Of a stretch of 64,000 nucleotides of DNA, positions 26,501 through 40,376 are shown piece by piece (the first letter of the stretch is position 1; the number at the start of each line of letters is the position of its first letter). Under the pieces are notes generated by a model, which worked only from the letters and a program-made list of their open reading frames with translations, did no database searches and had not been told where the DNA came from. Origin of the DNA: Siphonodentalium dalli (taxonomy: Eukaryota > Mollusca > Scaphopoda > Gadilida > Siphonodentaliidae); NCBI GenBank assembly GCA_032622095.1, contig CP136066.1, positions 106,413,319-106,477,318 of the forward strand. Direction: 5' to 3'. The translations under genes and the position numbers were made by a program.

Positions 26501-29500
26501 AAACAACCTTCTTGAAAGCTGAAGAATTTTGTGGGATTTATGAAGGATTTTGAAGCAAATTTAATGTTGTTGTCAGATTCATATTATCAGATTGTCTGAT
26601 TTTAAGACTTTGTTAAGATCTGTTTTAACTTGATGGACTTGTTTCACTGCAGAACACATCTACTAATCAAAACATTATGTTTACACTGGTATATGCATAC
26701 ACACTGTGTCACTTGAATATTAAGTGTTTGATTGGTTGAAATTATGTCATGTGATTGCTTCCATATTATATGGAGCTAACTTGCAGCAGGTTGAAATGGA
26801 GGAAATTTCAATCAAAATTGATTCTGATTATTATTTTAATCTGCCAGTTGAGTGTAAATGTAAATAATGTCCTTTGATTTTCATGGCGTATAGACACAAG
26901 TTGTTCTGATATTTGTTTGTTTCACTTTCCAATCCAAAATGTCAGAAAAACTTTCATCTATTCCCCATGGAACCAAACAAAACCAACATAATTTCTTAAT
27001 TGTCATTTTACTGGTTCGTGTGGCTTTTGGGTTCATTTGTCTCCTGATATCAGTCTTTAAATTCAAGTGAAAAAGGTGAACCATAAAATTTCTTAGGCTA
27101 TGGTTAACCACATTTTAATACTAGGATGTGAACCAATTCTTGAGTTCAGAACAATTTTCCTTTAATTATCTTCATCCAGCTATGATTGTCACTAACAAAT
27201 ATAAAAAAACAAGTGATTTCTCTTTATGAATAATAGGTTCAGTCAACATATATGCACCAGATTGGTTGGTTTGAACATCAGGCAATCTCATGAATCAGCT
27301 GACCATTGGTAGCTACTTGTAGATCCGAGTTTGAAGTATGCCATTTTAACCTCCCCTATAACTGGCTGGTGATGATGAAAGAATCCTATTCAAGCCTTGA
27401 AATAGTGTGTCTGTCATTTGCAGAATGAGGTCTCCAGAGGGTGAATTTAGTGATGCTACCCCGCATAGCGGGCTAGCATCACCAAATTCACACTCTGGGG
27501 ACATCATTCTGCTTACAACTCAGCAGAATGAGGTTCCCAGAGGGTGAATTTGGTGATGCTAACCCGATATGCGGGGTAGCATCACTAAATTCACCATCTG
27601 GGGACCTCATTCTGCAAATGACAGGCACACTATTTCAAGGCTTGATCCTATTCTCACAATGTGCTGTGAACATTTACTAACCACCAATGTGAGGGATAAA
27701 CACGTTATTTAACTCACTGTTTGTGCTTTGTTACACATGGATTTTGTTGCTATAGCAACCCGCAGCTGTTTAGTTTACTAATTTAGGTACCAGTAGACTA
27801 GTTGTTTGCACTTCTCTCCCATCAGATTGAGAAACCACCAACCCTGGTCAACCCATGGTTCGGCTCAGTCTCTTTTAATCCTTTCATGACGGGAGCTGTG
27901 TTGGTGCAGCATTAAAGATCCTGTGCCAGTGCATTCTCTTATATATGCGAGTCGCCCATAGGGAGCCTTGCATATATATTTAAAGAGAATACACTGGCTT
28001 ACAAGGTCAGGGTAAATATTATGAGGCCAATGTATAATCTTATATATGCGAGGCTCCGTATGGGAGACTCGCATATATAAGTCGATGCATTGGCACAGGG
28101 TTTTCGCAAACTTTTAGGAAGCTCCAGTCATAGAAGGGTTAAAAGCCGTTGATAAATTTATTAGATTTACTTCTCTAGAAATGTGATTCAGATGTCATTT
28201 CTGTGTTGACAGGATTCTCTTCATGCCAATGGTTATGTCTCGGACCGGGCACATGTCTCGGACCGAGCACTATTTCATTGGTTGTGCTGCAACAGCTCAT
28301 TGCAAGGTGGAATCCAGTCTCCCGTCATTGACAATTTTCCCATGCATCTATAGCAAAACACAACAAATTTTATAATACAGAATACAGGCAAAATATTCTT
28401 AGATAATTATATTCATCGCCATCATCTTGGCTTGTTGCCATTCATCTGAAAGCTCTCACTGAGGGCTTTCCAATGAATGGCAACAAGCCATATTTCCGAC
28501 TAAATCCTGAAAAGTTACCCATAATTATGCTGTGGTTAAGGAGTCGATTATTTAGAGAATTACTGTATACGAATGACATCTCCTAATTAAACTGATCATT
28601 TCTGATGCTTCCTGAAGAACTATTCCATGGCATTTCCTGATCTTCATGACGATGCTTTTATTTAAAATTCCGGTTTCATTGTCGAGGTCAACATCATTTA
28701 CATTGTGTGATGTCAATGTCGTTCCATTACAGCATGTGTGTGTAATGGTTTGAAAATGATGATGCGGGTTGAGATGGCGAAACATCGTGTTTTTCAGTAA
28801 CTGGAATGTAAAAACATTTGTGCCCTATTGGAGCTTGAATAATCAACTAAATCTGTAATTGTTATGCAATATATATTCAAGTCTGATGTAATACCAGTAT
28901 TGTATTACATTTCATAATAGTCATGAACCCCAATTATTAAGAAGAAAAAAATTCTCTTTATACATTAAAATATGTTTAAAGCAAAAAAGTAACTTTAATT
29001 TATAGAATCATCACACAATATTTCATATTCATAACACACATGCCATGAAGCTGATCTTGAGTGGCTATTTTAACAGAATCATACATGTATTATGGCTCAG
29101 ATATATATAGATCACTTTGGTTTATCTACGAACCATAAATATAATTTCTCAAATTTCTCTTTTGACTAGCTATAAGATTTATTTACCAATTAGTTTAGAA
29201 ATTTATTTTAGATTAGTATATATCCTGTTTGTGTACGATACTCATTATGGCTCAAAACCATGCCTACCCATTTTAGACTAATGTTTTGGTCTCCGATTGA
29301 AAAGAACATGCACAAATCTTTGAAATGGAACTTACCACTGGAAAATATCTGTTAAACCTTTCTATACTAAATACTCACTCGTTCATGAGTAGTTCCCTTA
29401 GGAAATGTTCAGACAATAAGTTCAACAAACGATCGTCGTTTGTTGAACTTATCCGAACATTTTTCAACTAATGAATATGAATTATTTTGCACTTGTATTA

Positions 29501-32500
29501 TCTTTTCACCTGTCTGTCATTAGCTTTTATTACTTGAACACCACTCCAAATGAATAATAGACCATTCCAATGTATACCTTTATAACTAGATGGAAGAATC
29601 CATTCAGAAAAGAAAGGGTTAAAAGATTTTTCAAAGTTTGTTCTCTTGACATAATCTACTATTTATCTTGTTTCCATTAAAATATCTGGATATTCCAATC
29701 CATTTTGTTTTTCATACAATTGATGTTCTCTCTTTTCATGTACAAATTGTGTTCTAATTTTTGTGACTGGAGATTGGTAGGATATACCAGTTATTCAAGC
29801 CTGAATTTAGTATGCCTGTCATTTGCAGAATGAGGTCCCCAGAGGGTGAATTTAGTGATGCAATCTCACATAGCGGGCTAGCATCACTAAACTAACCCTC
29901 TGGGGACCTCATTCTGCTTAGGCCTCATCTTCAAGGTTACCAATTGGTGTACATCACAATATGCACCATTCGGGAACTTAAATCAGACTCTGTCTCCCAC
30001 AGCAGATGAGGCCATGCAGAATGAGGTCCCCAGGGGGTGAATGTGGTGATGCTAGCCCTCAATGCGGGATAGCGTCACTAAATTCACGCTCTGGGGACCT
30101 CATTCTGCAAATGACAGGCACACTAAAGTCAGACTTGCAGCTATTCTCAGTGGTTTCTCAAACAATGTATTGTTTTATCTCTGGCTGGATGTCAGTAACA
30201 TATATTAGATATTCCTTCCGTTTGTATTTTTGTAATATGGCTTGTTGCCATTCATCGGAAAGCTCTCAATGAGAGCTTTCCAATGAATGGCAACAAGCCA
30301 TATTTCCGACTAAATCCTGTAAAGTTAACCATAATTTTGCTGTGGCTAAGGAGTCGATTATTTAGGGCATTACTGTACCAGATATTCATTTGTGCTTTCT
30401 TATATAATGTTCCATCTTTTTTTCTACAGGATGTTAGTAAGATATACCAGATATTTCCTGATGAAGTGCTTGGATCAGGACAGTTCGGGATCGTCTATGG
30501 AGGTCAGTGAAGATCTTTAATCAATTCTTATGTCTTGCTTAACCCTTCCATGGCTGAAGCTTCCTGAAATTTTGCGAAAAGTCTGGGAGCCTCACATATA
30601 TAAGAGAATACATTGACCTAACAATATTTACCTTGATCTTGTAAGCCAGTGAATTCTTTTATATATGAGAGGCTCCCTGAAAGATAGAGTTATTCCCCTT
30701 CCATTGAAAATACATCTTTAGTTTCAATTCGGTTCCATTCTGGAATCCAAAATGGGGGGAATCTTTCTCTGATTTCAGCTGTTTTCTATTTCTCTATGGG
30801 CATCTTCTGAGACACAGATGTTTCAAATGGTGATGAATTATAGTATTTTAATCATATTTTATGGCATATATTGTTATTAAAACCGTATATCAAGTCACTA
30901 TAAAAAAAATAACCAGTGACTCGAAAATTAAGTGGGCCTTTAAATTGGGAAGTAATTGAGAACATTTATATGTCATAATTTCTTTTTTTTCAGGAAAACA
31001 CAGGGAAAGTAACAGGGATGTTGCTATTAAAGTTATAGATAAACTTAGGTTCTCAACAAATGATAAAGCTCGACTGATGAATGAAGTAGAAATCCTTCAG
31101 GTAAGACTGAATAAATTATTAACTTTTCGTTCTATGCATTCAATGACATTTAAGGCCCTCGTAGATCTTTTTATTGAGTTTAACCCTTCAATGACTGGAG
31201 CATCCTGTAATTTTGCTAAAACCCTGTGCCAATTTATTCTCTTATATATGCGAGTCTCCCATAAGGAGCCTCGCATATATAAGAGAATACATTGGCCTAA
31301 AAATATTTACCTTGACTTTGTAAGCCAGTGGATTTTCTTATATATGCAAGGCTTCCTGCATGCGACTCGCATTTAAAAGAGAATGCACTGGCACAGGAAC
31401 AAGCCGAGACACAAAATGTTCACTCGCAAGGTAGTCCAATTTTAAACTGAAATGAATTATCTCAAAGCAATTCAGTTGGATCGATCAGGGCTTGTCCCAG
31501 ACACAAGCAGCATTTGCAGTCAACCAATCAGCGACCGATTTGAATTGTAAATTACATCAAGCCACCTAACACTGTGCATATGGTGCTTTATAATGAAGCA
31601 GCACATCAAAGGCCGTATATAAACTACACGAGTGCGTGTCAAACTTGCTTGATTTATGCCCATGCCCAATAATTTAATTTAGCTGCAGTCATGAATGTAG
31701 TAAATATGTGGGCCTTTCATATACTGTTCAGTTAAAACTTGGATTACCTGCTTTGATCTTATAATTAAGATCCGATACCGAGTACCGTACCGTTACCGAG
31801 GTAAATCAACGAAAATTTACCGGTACTGAGATTGAAATTTAAATACTGATCAGTTCTAATAATGGCTTAACACTATATTTTTCACTTTCTTTTATACACC
31901 AGAATATTCATCACCCTGGGGTTGTTAATCTGGACATGATGTTCGAGACGCCGGAAAGAGTAAGTTTAAAAATAAAAAATATTTTCACTGCTTTTATATC
32001 AACACAGTGAAGATGTATTCTGGACTTCTAGATTGTTTTCAGGATTAAACCCTATCTATACTGAATGGATTCTCCCATTCAGCTATAAATGTAAATATTG
32101 GAATGTTCTATTATTCATTTGGAGGGGTGTTCAGGTAATAAAAGAGACGACGGACAGAAAATATGATCATACAAGAGCAAAATTATTCATACCCATTGGT
32201 GGGAAATGTTCAGATAATATTAAAGTTCAACAAATTACCTGATTATTTGTTGAACTTATTATCTGAATATTTCTTAAAGGTACTCAATCCGATCAGATGC
32301 TCCTAAATTACTCTTTCTTTGGCTTCGGAGGTTGAAGTTGAGGCATGACGAATGTCACTTTAATGGTTTAGTTAATAGTTAAAGTGATGTGAAACACTCT
32401 CCTGGGGTGCACACCTAATAAACTTTTGTATAAAAATTACCAGCACACAACGTCTTTCTGCTATAACTCTTGTTAGAAAAATCATTCTTTCTGTTTATCG

Positions 32501-35500
32501 GCGATTTGTTTACATTTTTGCGTAGTTCAGATGCCACGTTTTACAAAATTGTACATCCATTGTTGTTCAATTTTTCATTAATAATAATTTAATGATACAT
32601 TGTTCAAATGGGTGTAGTGGCTGAGTCATAAAATATCAGTTTGAAGTAGTGAATCAAGTACATAATATGTCTTTAACCCTTTCAGTGCCAAGTCCGATTT
32701 TTGTATCAAACCATATTTCCTTGATCATTTTTCAAATTTATTGATTATAATAATGTGATACATTGATGGAAAGAGCTCTAAGAGCTCTTTCCATCAATGT
32801 ATCACATTATTATAATCAATAAATTTGAAAAATTCTTTCTCCTTGATTCTTGCAGATTTTCTTAGTTATGGAGAAACTGAAAGGTGATATGCTGGAGATG
32901 ATTCTTTCCTGTACTCATGGTCACCTATCAGAAAGAGTCACTAAATTCCTTATCTCACAGGTAAGTGGTCTATGTTATATGCTGGAAATGATTCTACCCT
33001 GAACTCATGGTCACCTATCAGAAAGAGTCACTAAATTCCTTATCTCACAGGTAAGTGGCCTTATGTTATATGCTGGAAATGATTCTACCCTGGACTCATG
33101 GTCACCTATCAGAAAGAGTCACTAAATTCCTTATCTCACAGGTAAGTGGCCTTATGTTATATGCTGGAAATGATTCTACCCTGGACTCATGGTTACCTAT
33201 CAGAAAGAGTTACTAATTCCTTATCTCACAGGTAAGTTGTCCCGGTAATTAGTTACGGTCCTTGGCGACTTAGAATTTGCCAATTATTTTGGTTCCGGGT
33301 GAAAACTTTAGTCTTAGTTGTCTGATTGTTTTCAAATTGTGTATGTGGATTAGCCACATGAAAATACAGGTCAAGTTCGAATTGGGATTGGGTTCTGCCC
33401 ATTTTTTCCAGAGTTATGGTCCTTGTAGACTTAGAATTTGCCAGGTGATAACTTTAGTTTTATTTTTCTGATTGTTTTCAAATTTGGTGTATTCATTACT
33501 CATATGAAAATACAAGTTAAGTTTGAATTGGAGTTCCGTCCACCTGTTTTTACCAGACCGAAGTTATGGTCCTTGTTGACTTATAATTTTACAATTAATT
33601 TGGTTTCCGGGTGATAGCTTTAGTTATAGTTATCTGTTTATTTTAAGTTGGCATATGGATTACTCATGAAAATACAGATCAAGTTCGAATTTAGGTTTGG
33701 TCTGCCCATTTTTACCGCAATCATTCTACAAAGCCTGAGCTCCAAATGAAGGCACCGTTTCGGGGAAACTGGCCAGGTGGCCTTTTATTTATACCTAGAA
33801 AGTTATTGCAACTTCAATAATTTTGTCCAAGCTTTTATTCATTATATCTTAGTTAATTGTTTTGAAACTTGACATGGACATAGGAACATATGCACCAGCA
33901 AATTCCAATGGTGAGGTTAGTCGGAATAATCTAAATTTTTACCATGAATTTTTGTTTTTAGAGATTGGTGAAGCACTGTGTGCATGGTCTCTATATATAT
34001 GAAGTTTTATGTTATACTGTCTCATGTACATTAGTTGTTCAACACCGCTATTCAATCTCTATTTCACACCTTTTCTTCACAGATCCTGTGTGCCCTGAAA
34101 CATTTGCATTCCAAACATATTGTCCACTGTGATCTGAAGCCAGAAAATGTATTGCTTTCTTCAGAATCAGCTTTCCCTCAGGTTAGTAGGAATATTGCAA
34201 TGGGATATCATATATCCTTCTTTTATCATATACTATAAATTAAATAGGTATGGATGTTTGCCATTGCAAGAGATTGTCAATAGGTGGTGTTCGCTTTTTG
34301 GGTTTGAAGCATTGATTTTTAGCTCATTGCTATGCATTAAAGATATTCTTTTTTGTCTGACGGTGCAGAAGTAACCATCGGTCAATGAATTCAATCAATG
34401 GAACTTGATATGATGGTTTGTGAAGTAAGACATATTTCAAAACCGCATTTAATTAGATTACATGATTATGTTGAGTTGTATTGTATCTTAAACACTAAAC
34501 TTGCAAATCACAAAAAAAAAAACACAATGTTTTGACCTAAAGCAAAACTCAAAGTTGCATGCTGACTGAAAGAAACATTCAAGATGTGTTGTCTAATATT
34601 CTTTATTATTAATTTTTTATTTCTTGACAACATAACTTTTTCACTACACTTTAATCTTCAGGTAAAATTATGTGATTTTGGTTTTGCAAGAATCATCGGT
34701 GAGAAGTCATTCAGGAGATCTGTGGTGGGAACTCCGGCTTATCTAGGTAATTCTACTCTCTTTCACAGAAGACAGACAGACGAACAGATAATACAACTGC
34801 AGAAAGATTACTTTTCTTTGGTGGGAAATGTTCATTTAATAAGTTCAACAGACGGCAGGCCATTTGAACTTATTTTTTTAGCGTTTCCTGACAAACCTGG
34901 AAATAAGTAAAGTTTTGGTACTGCAGTGTACTGCACAAAATGACACCATTTTCTTTGTGCCAGTCATTACTAATTTTGTGTCTTTCAAAGTATATGCTAT
35001 TGAGGAATATATTCCAGATAACTTATGTGCCAAATATGACTTCTATTACGTAAAATGAGTCTCGGTAAATACCAACCAAATAGAACACTGAAAAATACAA
35101 AAATCGCAGAGAAATATTTGTTCACTTAACAACATGCATGGCGCATACTATCCGAAAATCTAACCATTTTCTAGAGCTGGGACGGTTATGGGTTTTTCGT
35201 GACCGGTTATGAACGGCAAAAAAACCGCGATTAACCGGTTAACCACATATTATAGGTACTATTATGGGTGGGTAAGCCCAGTATTCAGAACGGCGATGAT
35301 TGTGATGCTCACTGACATGGTAAGTTTGAGAACGGCTCCTGCCCATTATACAAAGAAGGGGGGGGGGAATGGATTGAAGGGCCGGGGAGTCTCAAGAAAT
35401 AACTAGTCGTTGATAACAAAAACAATTATCTTCCTGATAATAATACTGAATACGAGTCATGCGATGTGACAATGTTGTAAGATCACACGTGTGCTGACCC

Positions 35501-38500
35501 TTTGATGTTTCGTTTTGACGTCGGCAGGCTGTTAAATGTAGCCTTCAAAGAGCCGACACCCACACCGCGTTTGATGTTGTTCCGTCAATCTCGGATTCAT
35601 TTTAATTGACGGAGACAGATTAACCCTCTTATAGCCAGTTATAGCTGACCATCACAGTGATCATACACTATAATAGTGATGTTACGGTTAACCGACCACG
35701 GCAAATCCGTGACCGGTCACGGCCATAGTTGGTGGTTAACCGGTTTAGCCGCATAACCGTCCCAGCTCTACCATTTTCGCCATATTGAATTTGAAATGAA
35801 AACTGAAGGCACATGCATTCCTTAAAATAAAATAAAAGCATGTGTTAATGGACTATCAATACAATAATACATGCATCAATTGGTTTATATGGAAACAAGA
35901 GTTATTTGTTATTGACAATTTATTGACATAAATATAAGTTGATTTTCCTTCATTTCGAAGACAGCCGCTATCTTTTATCGATTGATAGCAAGAAACATGA
36001 TGATGCATGCCATATAAGGTATGCGCTACATTGCGTCTCATGTTAATTGCGTTGAAAATAGAATCTCTCCGTTTGTGTGTGTTAACGGATAAAATGTAAC
36101 GAACGCATTTCCACCATCTGAATGCCTTAGTGTTCTTGTCTGTAATCCAATATCAACGCAAGGTTTGCAACTTAACGCTACTTTTCTAGCCATAAATTTT
36201 TGAAAAATGTGTGAGGTGTAAGGATATAATATTTTGTCTTTTCTTTTTGTAGCTCCAGAAGTTCTCAAGAGTAAAGGTTACAACAGGTCACTGGACATGT
36301 GGTCAGTGGGTGTTGTCTTTATGTGAGGTATGAGTTATTATAACCTATCTCCGGCAACATGGGGCGATGGGGGGTACATAAACATTTCATACCTCTATGC
36401 CTATTTCAAAAAGAGACATTCAGGTATCAAATTTCCATGTACCCCAAGTGTTGAAAATACACTTGGCGAGAGCCATCTTTGTTTCACTCTAGGTTGTAAC
36501 ACCTGATTTATAGCATTTATGAACATGAACAAATATGAACTGAGTTTGTTTGTATATGGCATAATGTGACTTGATCAATAATGTCTTGATCGAGTTCGAA
36601 AACTGGCCAGGTCTGTGTATTTTGGGCAGAGCTACGGTCCTTAATTAATTAATTTTTGTGAATTTTGATCATGATAGCACAATGACTTGAAGAAATATCA
36701 TTAGATCTTGTTGATATGAGACTTGCTCAACAATGTCTTGATCGGGTTCGAAAACTGGCCAGGTCTGCCTACTTTAGCGGAGTTACGGCCCGTAATTAGT
36801 TTACTTTTGTGAAATTTGATCACTATCATAAGCAGAGCTGTTAAGTTGCACGGATTCTCCGTGAGACTCACGGATTTCCACGGCAATTCCGCAAACACGG
36901 ATAACCCCCCAATTTCTCACGGATTCGTCAAAACACCACATTGAAAATCCCAAAAACGAAGTTTTTTTATTTTTTAAATTCGTGCATTTGCGGGAATTCC
37001 CCCAAATGACAGTGACTTCCTTATTTCCGGTACCGTAAATACCCACACATTAACATTCACAGAATGTACCGTCGGTCACTTTTGATTGAAGACTCAAGTT
37101 GTGGTGAACTGTGACTGATATTAATTGATTTTCACACTCTGGTGAAGCCACACATATAAAGGGTGTTGTTTTAGTAAACAATACGTATAATTACAAGTGT
37201 GCAAAGTTCTGTATTGTTAGGCCTCATTGATGAACATTTCTTAGTAAGTCGGATTAGTGGCATGAATTGCAGACGAAATAAAACAATACGTTTAATCACA
37301 AGTGTGCAGCTGTATTGTGAGGCCCCATTGATGAACACAAGTAATGGATACTTTATGATTTAAGTTCACTGATAGTGGTATGCATTGAGAACGGAATGTG
37401 TCTTTTATTTTGCGGGTAAAACTTTTAAGACGGGTCATTTTGTACTTTCGGTTTCACGCATACATGTCCGGTTGTAACCTGTGTAACTCGGGTTCGTTTT
37501 GACTAACTTTAAACAAAGTTTCTGCTTCTTAAAATTTGTTAATAAATGGTGGAATGTGTGCATTTTCTTTTGTGGGTTAAATCGTAAGACGAGTCCATTT
37601 TGTCGTTTATTAGTTGTTGTACTTTCGGTTTCGCGCATATCCGGCTGTATCCGCTGGAATTCTGAGTATTTTTTACGAAGTGTGATCTGCTTCTTTCTTT
37701 TCAATAAATGGTGGTATCTNNNNNNNNNNNNNNNNNNNNNNNNNNNNNNNNNNNNNNNNNNNNNNNNNNNNNNNNNNNNNNNNNNNNNNNNNNNNNNNNN
37801 NNNNNNNNNNNNNNNNNNNGACATCTCCGTCCGTACTTCCGTCCGTCCGTACAAACATTTTGCATTATTGTTCAGCAACCGCTAGGCAGATTTAACTGAT
37901 ATTTGGTATGGTGATAGAGCAGCATGGGGGAACAGCTACATGCATAGCGCGGGTTTTGTCCACCCATTTTCACCAGAGTTATGGCCCTTTTTTGACTTAG
38001 AAAATTCAATTTTGTCCGTCCGTACAAACATTTTGCATTATTGTTCAGCAACCGCTGGGCAGATTTAGCTGCTGATATTTGGTATGGTGATATAGCAGCA
38101 TGGGGGGAACAGCTACATGCATAGAGCGGGTTTCGTCCACCCATTTTCACCAGAGTTATGGCCCTTTTTTCACTTAGAAAATTCAATTTTTCACTTTGTT
38201 TTTTTGGTTTCCAGATGATAGTGTGAGCTTTGGTTGTACGATTGCAAATCCCATATTTTTGTGGATCAGTTATATGAAAATACATGTCAAGTGCGAATTT
38301 GGGTATGATCTGATGATTTTTGCCAGAGTTATGGCCCTTTTTTCAACTTAGAAAATTTCAATTTTTGTCCGTCCGTACAAACATTTTGCATTATTGTTCA
38401 GCAACCGCTGGGCAGATTTAGCTGATATTTGGTATGGTGATAGAGCAGCATGGGGGAACAGCTACATGCATAGCGCGGGTTTCGTCCACCAATTTTCACT

Positions 38501-40021
38501 AGAGTTATGGCCCTTTTTTCACTTAGAAAATTCAATTTTTTTTGGTTTCCAAATGATAGCGTGAGCTTTGGTGGTACGATTGCAAATCCCGTATTTTTGT
38601 GGATCAGTTATATGAAAATACATGTCAAGTGCGAATTTGTGTATGATCTGATGATTTTTGCAAGAGTTATGGCCCTTTTTTCAACTTAGAAAATTTGAAT
38701 TTTTGCTTGTTTTTGGGTTTCCGGATCGCTTGTTTTTGGGTTTCCAGAATTTCTAGTACGAACTTCTTTTGGAATGGTCATATAGACTTCCTCGGATATC
38801 CGCAGTTTCGTCCATGCTTAATCCGAATTGCTACCGTCGGGGGCAAATGCCACGCGACAGCGTACCTCTTGTTTTATATTATTACTAGCCGATGAGCCCG
38901 ACGTTGTCCGGGCTATTCAAAAACCAAATTTCAAGTCGATAGCTCTACCCGTTTCCGAGATCTGGTCTGCGCATGCGCGAAGCTGGCATCGCACGGGCTC
39001 GGCGACCCGATAAAATTCGTATCCGGGGCAAGATACATTCACATACCAAATTTCAAGTCGATAGCTCCACCCGTTTCCGAGATCTCGTCTGCGCATCGCG
39101 CGAAGCTGGCGTCGCGATGAGCCCGACGTTGTCCGGGCTATTCAAAAACCAAATTTCAAGTCGATAGCTCTACGCAGCCCGACATTGTACGGGCTATTCA
39201 AAAACCAAATTTCAAGTCGATAGCTCTACCCATTTCCGAGATCTCGTCTGCGCATGCGCGAAGCTGGCGTCGCACGGGGTCGGCGACCCGATAAAATTTG
39301 TATCCGGGGCAAGATACATTCACATACCAAATTTCAAGTCGATAGCTCCACCCGTTTCCGAGATCTCGTCTGCGCATGCGCGAAGCTGGCGTCGCACGGG
39401 CTCGGCGACCCGATAAAATTCGTATCCGGGGCAAGATACATTCACATACCAAATTTCAAGTCGATAGCTCAACCCGTTTCCGAGATCTCGTCTGCGAATG
39501 CGCTGCACGGGCGTCGCACGGGCTCGCCAATACGACAATGACCACCGCCTGGTCAAACTACACACACGTACCAAGTTTCGTCCAGATCGGTCGAGAATCG
39601 TAGATTTGTATTAATGACAAACAGACAGACAGACAGACAGACAGAGGTTTTCAAAATATATATGAGATGGTAAGAAATGCCGAGAAAACTATAAAAAAAA
39701 GAGTTTAACTTAAACCCAATAATAGCATAAATATGTCAAAATATTACCTTATGATTCTATCATTTAATTTGCTTTATATAGTCATGAAATGGCGAGAAAT
39801 TAACTTTATATGAGCAAAATTTGATAGAGTAAGAATTTGGGGTGGGGGGGGGGGGGGGGGGGGTAGATACCCAGGCCTGAGTATCTCCCCCCCCCCCCCC
39901 AAATTCTTACTCTATCAAATTTTGCTCATATAAAGTTAATTTCTCGCCATTTCATAACTATATAAAGCAAATTAAGCAATAAAATCATACGTTTAATTTT
40001 TGTCATATGTAGCCGCTGGGT

Positions 40022-40059
<38 letters not shown>

Positions 40060-40340
40060 AGATACTCAGAGCCTGGATATTTCCCCCCCCCCCACCCCAA
40101 ATTCTTACTCTATTAAATGTTCTCATATAAAGTTAATTTCTCGTCATTTCATGACAATATAAAGCAAAATAAACGATAAAATCGTAAGGTAATATTTTTA
40201 CATATTTATGCTATTGGGTTGGGTTAAACTTCAAAATAAATGATTTTTTTTTTTAATAGTTTTCTCGGCATTTCTTACCATAACAATATAAAATAAGTGA
40301 GGAAAAAAAAATATATGAGTGGGGGGGAAGATACCCAGGG

Positions 40341-40376
<36 letters not shown>

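Noticed and set aside
37435-37899. Open frames across the N gap
   Set aside because: The middle is unknown sequence, so the frames are meaningless.
38973-39603. Several overlapping open frames on both strands
   Set aside because: Produced by GC-rich tandem RTE-like repeat units. The same peptide recurs with each unit.
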